Of a stretch of 64,000 nt of DNA, positions 17,518 through 26,723 are shown piece by piece. Below the pieces are notes generated by a model, which worked only from the letters and a program-made list of their open reading frames with translations, made no database searches and had not been told where the DNA came from. How positions within the stretch are numbered: position 1 is the stretch's first letter; every line of letters starts with the position of its first letter. The DNA is taken from the NCBI GenBank assembly GCA_963735065.1, contig CAVTJL010000001.1, positions 2,418,001-2,482,000 on the forward strand. Direction: 5' to 3'. This DNA comes from CAVTJL01 sp963735065. GTDB taxonomy: Bacteria; Pseudomonadota; Alphaproteobacteria; Geminicoccales; Geminicoccaceae. Position numbers and translations under genes: made by a program.

Positions 17518-20107
17518 TCAGGGCATGTCCTCCCGCAACAGTTGCAGCCCGTAGCGATCGTAGGTGTAGGTGCGCTCCCCGAGGCGGAGCCGACCGTCGT
17601 CCAGCACCGCCAGCGTCAGCTCGCCGTTAGGCAAGTTTCTCGGCGCCATCCAGCGCGGCAGCTTGAGATGTGTCAGCGAGGCGCCGAAGGGCGAGATCAG
17701 GGGGCGGTCGAGCCGCAGCATCAGGTCGTCGGCCCCGAGGCGGGTGGCAAGGTGCTCGGCGGCGTCAGGCCAGCTGAGCTCGTCGAATGTCGTATTGAAG
17801 TCGATGCTGATGTTCTTGCCGTGACTACGAATTCTGCATGACCTTCCCGGTATAATCCTGCCAATACTTGAGCCACGGTGTGCCGCGCCCACGGGCAATG
17901 GCGAGAAGGCGCTCGGGATGCGTGCCCTCCTCCACGAGCCGCCGGTTGTCGGCCGGGATCACCCACCGCGCTCCCGCGCCGACCAGCTGGCGCGTCGCCT
18001 CGACGGCGAGGACGTTGTCATAGGCGCGCTCGGGACCGATGCCGTCCTCGGCGAGCCGGAGCCTCGACGTGAGGTCGCCGACCTTGGGCCCTAGCAGGAG
18101 ACAGCGCGCCACCTCGTAGCCGGGCGGGCGCGATCGCGGGTGCCGGTGCAGGCGGCCGATCCGCTGCAGGAGCACATCGGCCGGGCAGAGGTCGGTGATC
18201 AGGAGATCCGAATCGACGTCGAGCGACTGCTCGAGCGTCTGCGTGGCCACGATCACGGCGGGGCCGGCTTTGCTGTCCTTGCCGAAGCGGCGCTCGACGG
18301 CCTCGTCGAGCAGCCGACGGTCCTCCGCGGCGAAGCGGCCGTGATGCAGGGTCGCGACTTGATCCGAGCCGACGCGGAACAGTGCCGCGTGACCCAAGGT
18401 CAGAGCTTCCTCGAGGGCGGCCTGCGTCTCGATCGCCGCCCGCACCGTGTTGCGTAGGATCAGCACCCGGGCCCCGGCGGCGACGGCTTCCGCTCCGCAT
18501 GCGGCGACCCCGGCCGCATCCCCCATGAACGGCAAGGGAAGGACCTCGACGCGTTTGGTGCGCTCGTCCGGCTCGATGTCGACAGAATCTGTGTGGCTCG
18601 CCCCGATGCGGGGGTAGGGGAGCGCCACGCAGGCATCGAACGCCTCGGGTCTCGGACGCCGGTCGACCAGTCGTGCGCGGGCCTCGCCGCCGAGCGTCGC
18701 AGACATTAGAAGGACATGACCGCCGCACACTCGAAACAGGGCGAGGAGCCGCTCGGTCAGCGCCGTCATGTAGGCGTCGCTGGCATGGACCTCGTCGATC
18801 ACGAGCAGGTGGCGGGCGAGGCAGGCGGCGCGGAGATGGGCGTGGCGGACCTGCAGGACGCCGAGAAGCGCCTGGTCGATCGTGCCGACCGCGAAGCTTG
18901 CGGCGGCGTAGCGCTTCGGATGCTCGGCCGCCCAGCGCGTGTGACGTCGATCCGTGGTCTCGTCGTCTGTCCACTGCACGCGAAAATCAGGCAAGGCCGA
19001 CCCCTCGGCCTCGCCCATACGGAAGTAGCCCGGCACCGCGAGAAGCGCCTCGACAATGCCTCGACCGTAGGTCTGGTCGAGCCAGCCTTGCATGCGCCTG
19101 TGTAGCTGGGCGGCAGCGCTTCTGAGCGGCACGGCAAAGAAGCAACCATCTACGAGACCGGCGTCGATCAGGCGGCTCGCCCAGCGCAGAGCCGCCTCGG
19201 TCTTGCCGGACCCTGTCTCGCTCTCGAGCAGCACGACCGAGCCGCGCTCGTCCGGCAGCTGCAGCTGGTCCATGGCGCGCTGCGCCCCCCGTGGCGAGAA
19301 GGGAAACTGATCCTCGAAGCGTGGCAGCGCAGCGGGCGGTGCCGGTGAGGCTAGTCCTATCGTTCGCAGCACCTCTGGCGCGCGCCGACGCGCGAATGCT
19401 TCGCGCGGCCGGCCGCCTGCCTCTGTGAACGGGAAGCGCTCGGGCTCGTCGGACGATCCGAGCCAGTCCGCAAGCATCAGAAGCCCTGCGAAGAGATGCT
19501 GGAAGGCTGGGGCGGCCGGGAGCTGCGGCGTGCCGCTATCAAAGGCGATGGCGAAAATGCGCCGCCCGGCCGCCGCCAGCTCCTCCAGACGCCGTAGCGG
19601 CTCCCGCTGCCGATCTGTCCAGGCGGCGAGGAGGCCGGCATCCGAGCCCTTGCTGTAGCCGAGCTCCGGCGTCCTGCCGTGATGGGCGAAGACGGCGAGC
19701 AGAAGGGGGCCGGCCGCGTTGCCAGCCCAGGAGTTCAGCTGATCGGCGTCGATGGCCTGCAGCAGAGCCGCGAATTCAGGGCCCTCGTGCCAGAGCGGCC
19801 GCAGGGCCGACAAATGCCCACAAGTCGATCCGAGCTCCGGCACTGCCTTGGCCCGAAAGCCGAGCGAGCATTTTCCGAGATCATGCAGAAAGGAGAGGTA
19901 GCAGAGCTGCGCCACCTGCACGTCGTCAAGTCGCTCGATACCGCCGGCGTGCGCGAGCCGATGGTTGATCGTCGGCTGGCGCAGGAGCGCCTCGAGAACA
20001 CAGGCGACATCCGTGCAATGGTCGACGAGCGGATGCCAGGCCGGGCCACCTCGGGCCTCATCCCTGAACTTGCCCCAAAGATCGTTCGCTCGCGGCTGAC
20101 CACGCAC
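17518..20107 (-). pseudogene. cas3: Cas3 helicase-nuclease, frameshifted near the C-terminus
   Basis: The main frame gives 760 residues with an N-terminal HD nuclease (H25, H30, HD at about 75-76, AHHG near 160) and an SF2 helicase (SETGSGKTEAAL, VIDEVHASD, LMSATL, QRIGRLHRH). It stops at 17825. The conserved C-terminal part continues in another frame: KNISIDFNTTFDELSWPD, ATRLGADD, LPRWMAP and a final YDRYGLQ, ending at 17518. One extra base near 17825-17840 explains this. HD and helicase parts are complete, so even the short form may keep activity. The ATG at 20107 is the first gene of the cas operon. Confidence 0.88.
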
Positions 20108-20600
20108 CGGCGCCTCATCTATTCTTGTATGACAGGACGGGATCGGCTTGCCGGGCCTCGCTGCCTCCCCTCTATTTCGCGCGGCTGCTCATCGTCTGGC
20201 TGGCCTTCAGCCTCCCTCGGCGACGGCTCATCTCCGGTCGGCTTCTCTAGCCCTAGGTGAGACGTGAGAAGGACTCAACTTTAAATTGACGGTCGCGCTG
20301 TGATGTTCATCACACCTTCGTCTCTCTCACCAGCTCGCGCTCTCCACGGGCTCCTCGCAGCCGGCCGCTTTCTCGATGGCCGTGCCCGAGGTGCCGGCAG
20401 CGCGGTTGACCCCCCTCAGCGGCGGTGCAGTCTCGGCTGCACCAGGATCAGCGCGGACGGCAGGTCGGCGCGATGCCCGGCCCCGCTGTGTCGAAACGAC
20501 CAGCAGGAAGGACATCTCCACATGCCAAAGGTCGGCTTCATCCGGCTAGGGGTCGTGCTCGACGACGGCGGTGAGGGTGGTCATCCGTCGCTTCTTCTCC
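20108..20600 (-). other. Intergenic region between DUF262 gene and cas3
   Basis: About 490 bp without a convincing gene. It contains the CRP-like operator and candidate cas promoter described separately, leaving an mRNA leader of roughly 136 nt before cas3. Short frames here show no recognisable family. Confidence 0.6.
20243..20314 (-). promoter_or_regulatory. Candidate cas operon promoter with CRP/FNR-type operator
   Basis: On the minus strand a perfect palindrome TGTGAT-N4-ATCACA (20299-20314) is followed after 20 nt by TTGAGT (20273-20278), 17 nt, then TAGGGC (20250-20255). A start site near 20243 would put the operator centre about 63 bp upstream, a class I activator position. The promoter is inferred. 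The same layout recurs at 23043-23114. Confidence 0.6.
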
Positions 20601-22856
20601 TCAGCCTCGAAAGCGCTGCTCGATGAAGGCCGTCATCTGGCTCGCCGTCAGCTCGGAGGTCGCAGCCCCGGTGCGAACATAGAACCGCTCGACGGCACCA
20701 TCCTTGACATAGGCAGGCGTGCGTGCGGGGTTGCACTTGATCGTCACCACCCGCATGCCTTGCAGGTCCCCGAATCGCGGATGGATGTACATCATGTGCT
20801 GATGCCCGATCCGCTCGTTCAATATGTTCACAAGATGCAGGTACCATTTGTCCTCGTTGGGGAAGCCATCGGGTGCCAGGCCGACGGGCTGGCCGTCGTC
20901 GCTCACGCCGATCACCAGTGTGCCGCCATGGGTATTGAGGAAGCCGGCAATCGTCTTGACCACCGCCAGCTCCATTCTTGGGTCTTTCTGGCCGGTGTGG
21001 AGGTTGACGCGGAGCGTCGACTTGAACTCGACCGTCTCGCCCTCGCCGGAGCTTACCAGGAGGTCGACGGGCACGGTCTCCGGTATCGGGTCCGATGGCC
21101 TGTCGCCGGCCAGCCTCTCATAGGCCTCGCGGATGACCCCGGCCATCAGCTCGCGCCTTTTGCGCAGAAAGTCATGATAGCCCATCTCGTGCCAGCCATC
21201 GGGCAGCGCATGCCAGCGATACATCTGCTCGATCTCACGGTCATCGAAGCGCTTTCGGAGGTCCGGGACATAGGCTGCGGGCGGCCTGTCGCTGATCTGC
21301 GCATTGTCGCCCCACTCGACGACCGTGAAGTTCGCGATCTGATTGACCTCCCGCGTATCCGTGATGCCAAGGGAGGCCAGATGGGCGCGAGGGTAGAGAT
21401 GATGGCGCTCGAGTGACGCCTTCGTTCCCGATGTGGACGGGTCCATCAGCTCGCTCACCTTCAGATTCGAGAACAACACCCGCGCGTCGTTCAGGTTCAG
21501 CGCGGCGAAGTAGGCGAACAGCGAGGGACTGCGGGCGGACGACGTGGCTAGGTCCGTCGGCAGAGTTATGCTCCAGTAGTCGTTCGTGAGGGTGTTTCGG
21601 CAGATGTCTCTCAGCACTGCGACGAATGACGCGGCGTCGGCAATGCCTCTCAGCCTAGCGAGATCGAACTCCATGGTGCTCTCTGGCGAGCTGGTGTATC
21701 GGCCGGTGAGGGCCGTCAGGAAGAACCACTGCGCAATCACGCGCCGAAGATCGTGCTCGTCCACGCCGAACTCTGTCCGGCCGATGAGATAGAGCGTGTA
21801 GGTGAAGATCAGCGCATTCTGGGAGCTGATCATCCGCTCGCTGCGATATCCCGCGAGGCGGATGGCCTTGAAGAAGTCGTGCCAATGATGAAGTTTGAGG
21901 GCCTGTGCTTGGGCGCTCTTCAGTCGTTCGAACTGGACGTCGCGCAGATCGGGGACGAATCGCTCCGTTGCGAGGTCCTTGCCGCGCAAGACGGAGTAGA
22001 CGGACTTCAGGCGAGCGCGGCGGAAGCCGAGGCCGATGGACGCGCGGAGCAGCTGATCGGGGCTCGGCCGCATGAAGTAGTTGAATGGTGAGGCCTCCCC
22101 CACCGTAGGCTGCCGTGCCTGGCGGCAGAACGTCTCGAGCTGCGAGCGGCCTTCGTCCCAGAAGACAGACATGAGGGTCAGGATGAAGTCGGCCTGATTC
22201 AGTGACTTGCCTGCGCTGTTGATGCGTACGAAGACCTCCGACACCTGCTCCTCATCGATTGTCGGGGCGAGGGCCAAAACAGTGAATGGAAAGCCCTTGA
22301 GGCTTTGGAGCTTTGCGAAGGCGTCCCAAACGGCCGTCTCCTCATCTTCGGCGAGCGCGCGTGTGGCCTTCAGGTCCTTGAGGTAGGTCTGGACTATCTG
22401 GAACAGGTGCCTGTCCTTCGCCCAGATCGCCGATATGTTCGGCAGGTAGCTCTTGTCCCGCCGGATCGCCGCATCCGCCACCTCGAGCGTTCCGAGCAAC
22501 GGATTGAAGGCGATCTCGATCACCTCGGGCTGATAGTTCTCGCGAACGACAGGAACACCCTTGATGACCGCATAGAGAGAGGTGAGCCGCTGTTGTCCGT
22601 CGACGATCAGCATCTGCGGCACCTTCTGCTTGCCATCTGTGCCGATCGCTCTGGTGCCGTCGACGGCACCGTTCTCCCAGAAGAGGAAATAGCCGACGGG
22701 GAAACCCTGATACATGCTGTCGAAGAGGTCGCGGACCTTGGCGTTCTTCCAGACGAACGGTCGCTGGATGTCGGGCAACCCGATGGTGCCCAACTCGATC
22801 GCGTCGATCAGGGCGCCCAGTGAGTAGGTGACCTGGGTAAAGATCGTGCTTGCCAT
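20601..22856 (-). CDS. DUF262-HNH-AlbA_2 fusion protein, probable defence nuclease
   Basis: This 751-residue protein has three parts. An N-terminal DUF262 (ParB/GmrS-like) domain carries LPDIQRPFVW, YFLFWENG and IVDGQQRLTSL at about residues 25-100. A central HNH-like region, ERHHLYPRAHL with NQIANFTVVEWGDN, is typical of DUF262 nucleases. A C-terminal AlbA_2/Schlafen-type domain has ETVEFKSTLR and GFLNTHGGTLVIGVSDDG. DUF262 and HNH occur in GmrSD-type modification-dependent restriction enzymes; AlbA_2 binds nucleic acid or nucleotide. I place the start at the ATG at 22856, where DUF262 similarity begins. It lies just upstream of cas3, same strand, under a promoter like that of the cas operon. 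The exact target is unknown. Confidence 0.8.
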   Translation of the reverse strand: MASTIFTQVTYSLGALIDAIELGTIGLPDIQRPFVWKNAKVRDLFDSMYQGFPVGYFLFWENGAVDGTRAIGTDGKQKVPQMLIVDGQQRLTSLYAVIKGVPVVRENYQPEVIEIAFNPLLGTLEVADAAIRRDKSYLPNISAIWAKDRHLFQIVQTYLKDLKATRALAEDEETAVWDAFAKLQSLKGFPFTVLALAPTIDEEQVSEVFVRINSAGKSLNQADFILTLMSVFWDEGRSQLETFCRQARQPTVGEASPFNYFMRPSPDQLLRASIGLGFRRARLKSVYSVLRGKDLATERFVPDLRDVQFERLKSAQAQALKLHHWHDFFKAIRLAGYRSERMISSQNALIFTYTLYLIGRTEFGVDEHDLRRVIAQWFFLTALTGRYTSSPESTMEFDLARLRGIADAASFVAVLRDICRNTLTNDYWSITLPTDLATSSARSPSLFAYFAALNLNDARVLFSNLKVSELMDPSTSGTKASLERHHLYPRAHLASLGITDTREVNQIANFTVVEWGDNAQISDRPPAAYVPDLRKRFDDREIEQMYRWHALPDGWHEMGYHDFLRKRRELMAGVIREAYERLAGDRPSDPIPETVPVDLLVSSGEGETVEFKSTLRVNLHTGQKDPRMELAVVKTIAGFLNTHGGTLVIGVSDDGQPVGLAPDGFPNEDKWYLHLVNILNERIGHQHMMYIHPRFGDLQGMRVVTIKCNPARTPAYVKDGAVERFYVRTGAATSELTASQMTAFIEQRFRG

Positions 22857-23170
22857 CTCGCCTCGCGCCGCCCCCGCTCCATCTTGGCCTGGATCCCCAA
22901 ACTGGCCACGTGCTTCGGACCCTGGCAGCCCCGAGAGACCGGTTGCGCCCAGAGTTGCGGCATCGGCCCTGGCTGTTCGCCGTCGCTGGCGCTTCGGCCC
23001 GCTCCCAGCCCACCCTGCCTGCCACGCGATCCGCCCGTCGCTTGCTCTCGGCTTAGGCGAGGACGGGCGGGGTCTCAACAGAAAGCTGCCCGCCGGGCTG
23101 TGATATCGATCACAGGTCGTGCTCGGGCCAGGGACGGCCGGGCAGCCCAGATGGCGCAGGCTCCCGGCAC
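22857..23170 (-). other. Upstream region of the DUF262 gene
   Basis: About 310 bp between the VIT remnant and the DUF262 gene. It holds the operator and promoter described separately, and about 187 nt of leader. An upstream in-frame extension of the DUF262 frame through this region is Arg/Gly/Pro-rich and looks non-coding. Confidence 0.55.
23043..23114 (-). promoter_or_regulatory. Candidate promoter of DUF262 gene with CRP/FNR-type operator
   Basis: On the minus strand the palindrome TGTGAT-N4-ATCACA (23099-23114) is followed after 20 nt by TTGAGA (23073-23078), 17 nt, then TAAGCC (23050-23055). Spacings are identical to those upstream of cas3. Both predicted start sites put the operator near -63. 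Confidence 0.6.
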
Positions 23171-23830
23171 TCAGACGACGGTGCCCAGCAGCTTGCCGAT
23201 GCCGGCGGTGAGCGCCATGGCCAGGGCGCCCCAGAATGTCACGCGGGCGGTGGCGCGTGGGACGTTGGCGCCGCCGGCCTTGGCCCCGATAGCGCCCAGA
23301 AGCGCCAGGAAGCCCAGGGACGCGGCGGACACGATGGGGACGAGGGCGGCGGCGGGCGAGACGACGACCATGAGCAGCGGCATGGCGGCGCCCACGGCAA
23401 AGGTGGCGGCCGATGTGAGCGCGGCCTGCACGGGACGTGCGGTGGTGATCTCCGAGATCCCGAGCTCGTCGCGCGCGTGGGCGCCCAGGGCATCCTTCGC
23501 CATCAGCTGCCGCGCGACCTGCCGCGCCAGGGCCGGATCGACACCGCGCCTGGCGTAGATCCCGGCAAGCTCGTCGAGCTCGGCCGCGGGGCTCAAGGCC
23601 AGCTCAGAGCGCTCGCGCGCGAGGTCCGCCTGCTCGGTGTCGGACTGCGAGCTGACCGACACATACTCGCCGGCGGCCATCGACATGGCGCCGGCCACCA
23701 GCCCCGCGGCACCGGCGATCAGGACATCGCCCCGGGTCGCGGCCGCCGCGGCGACCTCGGGGAGGCCGTTCGCACTATCCTGGCATGGCGGCGGGGGTGA
23801 CGGGTCACGCCGGCCGCCGCAGGGGGGCAC
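23171..23830 (-). pseudogene. VIT1/CCC1-family Fe/Mn transporter, N-terminally truncated
   Basis: The frame ends in a recognisable VIT-family protein: GAMSMAAGEYVSVSSQSDTE followed by the charged cytoplasmic segment (about residues 60-130) and three C-terminal hydrophobic segments. The usual first membrane helix with its GANDGIVS-type motif is missing. The first 30 residues (CGGRRDPSPPPPCQDS) look non-homologous. The break lies just before the repeated module that begins at 23849, so an insertion or rearrangement probably removed the 5' end. VIT proteins move ferrous iron or manganese across membranes; this copy is unlikely to work. Confidence 0.7.
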
Positions 23831-23848
23831 CGTGAGCGGCCACGTCGC

Positions 23849-23877
23849 TTGACATCAAGGAATAAATACCCTATCAT
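23849..23877 (+). promoter_or_regulatory. Near-consensus sigma-70 promoter, module A
   Basis: TTGACA (23849-23854), 17 nt, TATCAT (23872-23877), in an AT-rich island. The predicted start falls on or beside the GTG at 23885, and there is no Shine-Dalgarno, so the transcript may be leaderless. Confidence 0.75.
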
Positions 23878-23884
23878 TGCATCC

Positions 23885-24665
23885 GTGACCGATGACTCCG
23901 CCCCTTCACCCACCCCTCTCGCCTGGGCCCGCGCCGCGCGGGTCATCGCCCGTGGCACGCCGCTCTTCGACGTCGCGGCGGCCCTGGGCGTCTCGATCGA
24001 GGAGGTCGAGAGAAAGATCGCGGAGGACCGGCACTATGCCGAGCTGATCGCCTTCCGAAAGGAGAAGGCGCCAGGCACCGCTCGAGAAGCGGCTCGACAC
24101 CATCCGCGAAGGCCTGGTCGACGAGCTCGAGCATGCGCTGGACACAGGCTCCGCCCGCGGCCTCGGCTGGATGCTGAGGGAGATCCGCCTCGGCCTCCAG
24201 CTCACCGGGCTCACGGGGAAGGTGGCGGAGGCGGCCCGGGGCGGTGCCGCCGTCTTCGACTGGGACAAGACCCAGCCGGACGACGAGCCGGGTGGTCCCG
24301 GCCGCAACGGCACGCACATGGAGCGCTTCCTCGCCTCGCTTTGCGATGCCGACTACGACGACTGGCTGGCGACGGGCAAAAGCCCCTATCCGGCGCGCAA
24401 GCCGCCTCTGCCCAACAACGCCGTGCGCTGGGCGCGCGCCCGGGCCGCCATGCGCGGCGAGGCCGTGCCCGCCGCCACGCCCGAGGAGCTGGCCGGCCCC
24501 GACTACCGCCCCGTGCGCATCCTCGACGAGCTCGAGGAAGCGATCGAGCGCGCCGCCGAAGCCGGCATGGCTCGTTCCCGCGAAAGCGGGGACCCTGGAG
24601 CCTGCCACCCCTATGACCTGCATCCAGGGGGGATCATCCCCACGCAGGTGGGGACCCAGTCGTAG
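23885..24665 (+). pseudogene. Module HTH-type protein, copy A, frameshifted
   Basis: The GTG at 23885 opens a protein beginning MTDDSAPSPTPLAWARAARV. It includes a helix-turn-helix-like stretch (PLFDVAAALGVSIEEVERKI, about residues 30-50). Compared with copy B there is one extra G near 24063, which breaks the frame after FRKE. The remainder continues in the other frame to 24665 and keeps the conserved GLGWMLREIRLGLQLTGLTG and ARKPPLPNNAVRWARARAAM. The tail and stop codon come from the palindromic repeats (PTQVGTQS then stop). The family is unknown to me; the N-terminal helices faintly resemble small terminase or HTH proteins. Confidence 0.65.
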
Positions 24666-24938
24666 CAGCGAAGACTCCTGGGTCCCCGCCGCCGCGGGGA
24701 CGAACGGAGGAGAGGGCATCACCCAGCGGGAACCATCCCACTCATCCCCACGAAGGTGGGGATCCATCTTGCACTCAGATCCCGATCATCCCCACGCAGC
24801 TACATCCCCACGATGAGCCTGCTCCTCGGGGCGGCACCGCCGAGCCCGGGGAGGGACCCATGCGATCCGCTCATTCCCGCGGAGGCGGGAACCCATGCTT
24901 CACCGGCGAAGGCCTCTGGCTCCCCGCCTCCGCGGGGA
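24575..24938. repeat. Cluster of six short palindromes (REP-like), module A
   Basis: Short inverted repeats: CCCGC-GAAA-GCGGG near 24577; CCCCAC/GTGGGG near 24638; GTCCCCGC-N4-GCGGGGAC at 24682-24701; ATCCCCAC-N4-GTGGGGAT at 24744-24763; TTCCCGC-N4-GCGGGAA at 24874-24891; TCCCCGC-N4-GCGGGGA at 24921-24938. They resemble extragenic palindromes scattered in many proteobacterial genomes. Some are followed by a repeated GACGAACGGAGGAG word. Confidence 0.75.
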
Positions 24939-24983
24939 CGAACGGAGGAGGAGCCCGCCGCACCACCCTCCTACAAGGAAAGG

Positions 24984-25253
24984 ATGGCGCGGCTGCGCGA
25001 GCGGCTGAGGGCCCTTTTTGCCGATCCCGTGGTGCGAACCCAGGAGGATCTGGAGCTGGCCGAGGCGGTCTGCTCGCTGCGCTGGCCCAACTGGCCCTCC
25101 TACGAGGGCCCCCTCGACATCTTCGAGGTCCACGACGCCCTGGCCAAGCTGCCCCCCGTCCACATCGATACCATCCACCGCCTCGCCGCCCAGCCCGACT
25201 ACGGCCCCGGCATGTCCCGCTTCCGCCTGCCGCTGCGGGCCCAGGGCCCGTGA
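24984..25253 (+). CDS. Module small protein, copy A (89 residues)
   Basis: An 89-residue protein with a conserved partner at 46065-46334; about nine in ten residues match. It opens with a charged helix (MARLRERLRALFADPVVRT), then EDLELAEAVCSLRWPNWP, FEVHDALAKLPPVHIDT and a Gly/Pro-rich end. No membrane segment or known domain is evident. GGAAAGG precedes the ATG. Most differences from copy B are conservative, which argues that it is translated. Function is unknown. Confidence 0.7.
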   Translation: MARLRERLRALFADPVVRTQEDLELAEAVCSLRWPNWPSYEGPLDIFEVHDALAKLPPVHIDTIHRLAAQPDYGPGMSRFRLPLRAQGP

Positions 25254-25504
25254 GACGGAGGGGGATCACGAGGCCGCCATCGGGGGCCCACGTCTCGTCG
25301 CCAGGGAGACCTTTGCCTCGTGCTGCATTCTGCCGCGTCGAGCGTGCGCGGGCGTGGAGGGCCGCTCTTCGCTGGAGCTGCCGCCGCCTATCTGCCACCG
25401 TAGGCGGGTCGTCGGGCCGGTGCCGGGCTCCGTGATGGGGAGGCTCTCCGCCCGGCACGCTCTCGAGGCTTGCGTATCTCGTCACAGGGAAGGCGGATGA
25501 GAGA

Positions 25505-26701
25505 ATGAAGATCGTCGACCTCCGATGCGCCGTCATCGGCAAGAACCCGATCGTCCGGATCGTCACGGACGAGGGCATCAGCGGCTATGGCGAGGCCGAG
25601 CAGTACAAGCCCTACCTCAAGCCGTTCGTGCTGCACTATCGCGACGCGCTGATCGGCATGGACCCGACCGACGTCGAGCGCTGCATGCTGAAGATCCGCC
25701 AGCGCGGCAGCTTCAAGCCCTGGGGCGCTGCCGTCTCGATGATCGAGATGGCCTTGTGGGACCTGGCCGGCAAGGCGGCGGGCCTGCCGGTCCACAAGCT
25801 GCTGGGCGGCAAGGTCAGGGACAGGGTGCGGGTCTATAACGGCGCCTACCGGGCGCCGATGGGCGGCGTGACGCCCGAGGACTACGCGGCCGAGGCGAGG
25901 CGGCAGAAGGAGCTGCCCCACGGCTTCAGCTTCATCAAGATGGGCATCGGCTTCCACAGCCCGATGAAGCGCGACATCGAGGGCTTCTACTATGGCGAGC
26001 CCGACAGGAGCCCGTTCCACGGCGCGCTGGACCGCGGCCTGCTCACCGAGCGCTCGATGCGGCACATGGTCGACTGCGTGGCGGCGATGAAGGAGGTGCT
26101 GGGCGAGGAGGTGGGCCTCGCCCTCGATTGCGGCCCGGGCTGGATGCTCCAGGACGCCATCCGCTTCGCCCGCGCCGTCGAGCCCTACAACCTCATGTGG
26201 CTCGAGGACATGCTGACCGGCGACTATGTCCCCTTCGTCAACGCCGACGTCTATCGCGAGCTGACGGTCAGCACCTCCACGCCGATCCACACCGGCGAGC
26301 AGATCTACCTGCGCCAGAACTTCAAGGATCTGGTCGAGCGCAAGGCGGTCCGCGTCCTGGGCCCCGATCCCGCCGACATGGGCGGCATCGCCGAGCTCAA
26401 ATGGGTCACCGAATATGCCGACATGCACGGCCTCATGATGGCCCCGCACGGCACCGGCGACGGCCTGCTGGGTCTCGCGGCCCTGGTCCAGGTCTGCGCC
26501 ACGCTGCCCCACAACCTCATCGCCTTCGAATGCCCCAAGGGCGATCCCGACTGGTGGTACGACATCGTCGACGGCCTGCCCGACCCGTTGATCCAGAACG
26601 GCTTCATCGAGGTCTGGGACCGCCCGGGCATGGGCGTGGAGCTCAACCCGGAGAAGGCGAAGCGCTATCTGACCGAGGAGGACGCGGGCTTTTTCGACTG
26701 A
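25505..26701 (+). CDS. Enolase-superfamily (mandelate racemase/muconate lactonizing-like) enzyme 1
   Basis: A 398-residue enolase-superfamily protein. It has the N-terminal capping domain and a barrel with metal-ligand motifs: D in LALDCGPGW, E in MWLEDML, E in HTGEQIY, and a C-terminal histidine in APHGTGDG. Such enzymes usually dehydrate sugar acids or racemise hydroxy acids. It faces a convergent set of minus-strand genes with two further enolase-superfamily members and an RraA-like protein, so a sugar-acid pathway is likely. The specific substrate is not deducible. Confidence 0.85.
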   Translation: MKIVDLRCAVIGKNPIVRIVTDEGISGYGEAEQYKPYLKPFVLHYRDALIGMDPTDVERCMLKIRQRGSFKPWGAAVSMIEMALWDLAGKAAGLPVHKLLGGKVRDRVRVYNGAYRAPMGGVTPEDYAAEARRQKELPHGFSFIKMGIGFHSPMKRDIEGFYYGEPDRSPFHGALDRGLLTERSMRHMVDCVAAMKEVLGEEVGLALDCGPGWMLQDAIRFARAVEPYNLMWLEDMLTGDYVPFVNADVYRELTVSTSTPIHTGEQIYLRQNFKDLVERKAVRVLGPDPADMGGIAELKWVTEYADMHGLMMAPHGTGDGLLGLAALVQVCATLPHNLIAFECPKGDPDWWYDIVDGLPDPLIQNGFIEVWDRPGMGVELNPEKAKRYLTEEDAGFFD

Positions 26702-26723
26702 GGGGCCGGCACCCGCCCTCCTC

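Larger units (their letters stand above)
23849..25437 (+). repeat. Repeated two-gene module, copy A
   Basis: This segment is closely similar to 45012-46558. Shared order: TTGACA promoter, HTH-type gene, cluster of short palindromes, 89-codon gene, and about 180 bp of downstream sequence whose last 80-100 bp (from the shared GGCCGCTC and GCTGGAGCTG words) are again alike. Similarity begins abruptly at the -35 box; sequence to its left differs. The right boundary is diffuse, near 25437. No transposase, terminal inverted repeat or clear target duplication is visible. Confidence 0.8.

Noticed and set aside
20300..20626. A possible small gene, and a HicB-like opening (MTTLTAVVEHDP) on the minus strand after the DUF262 stop
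   Set aside because: The HicB-like frame stops after 12 codons and no continuation or HicA partner is visible; the plus-strand frame has no family features.
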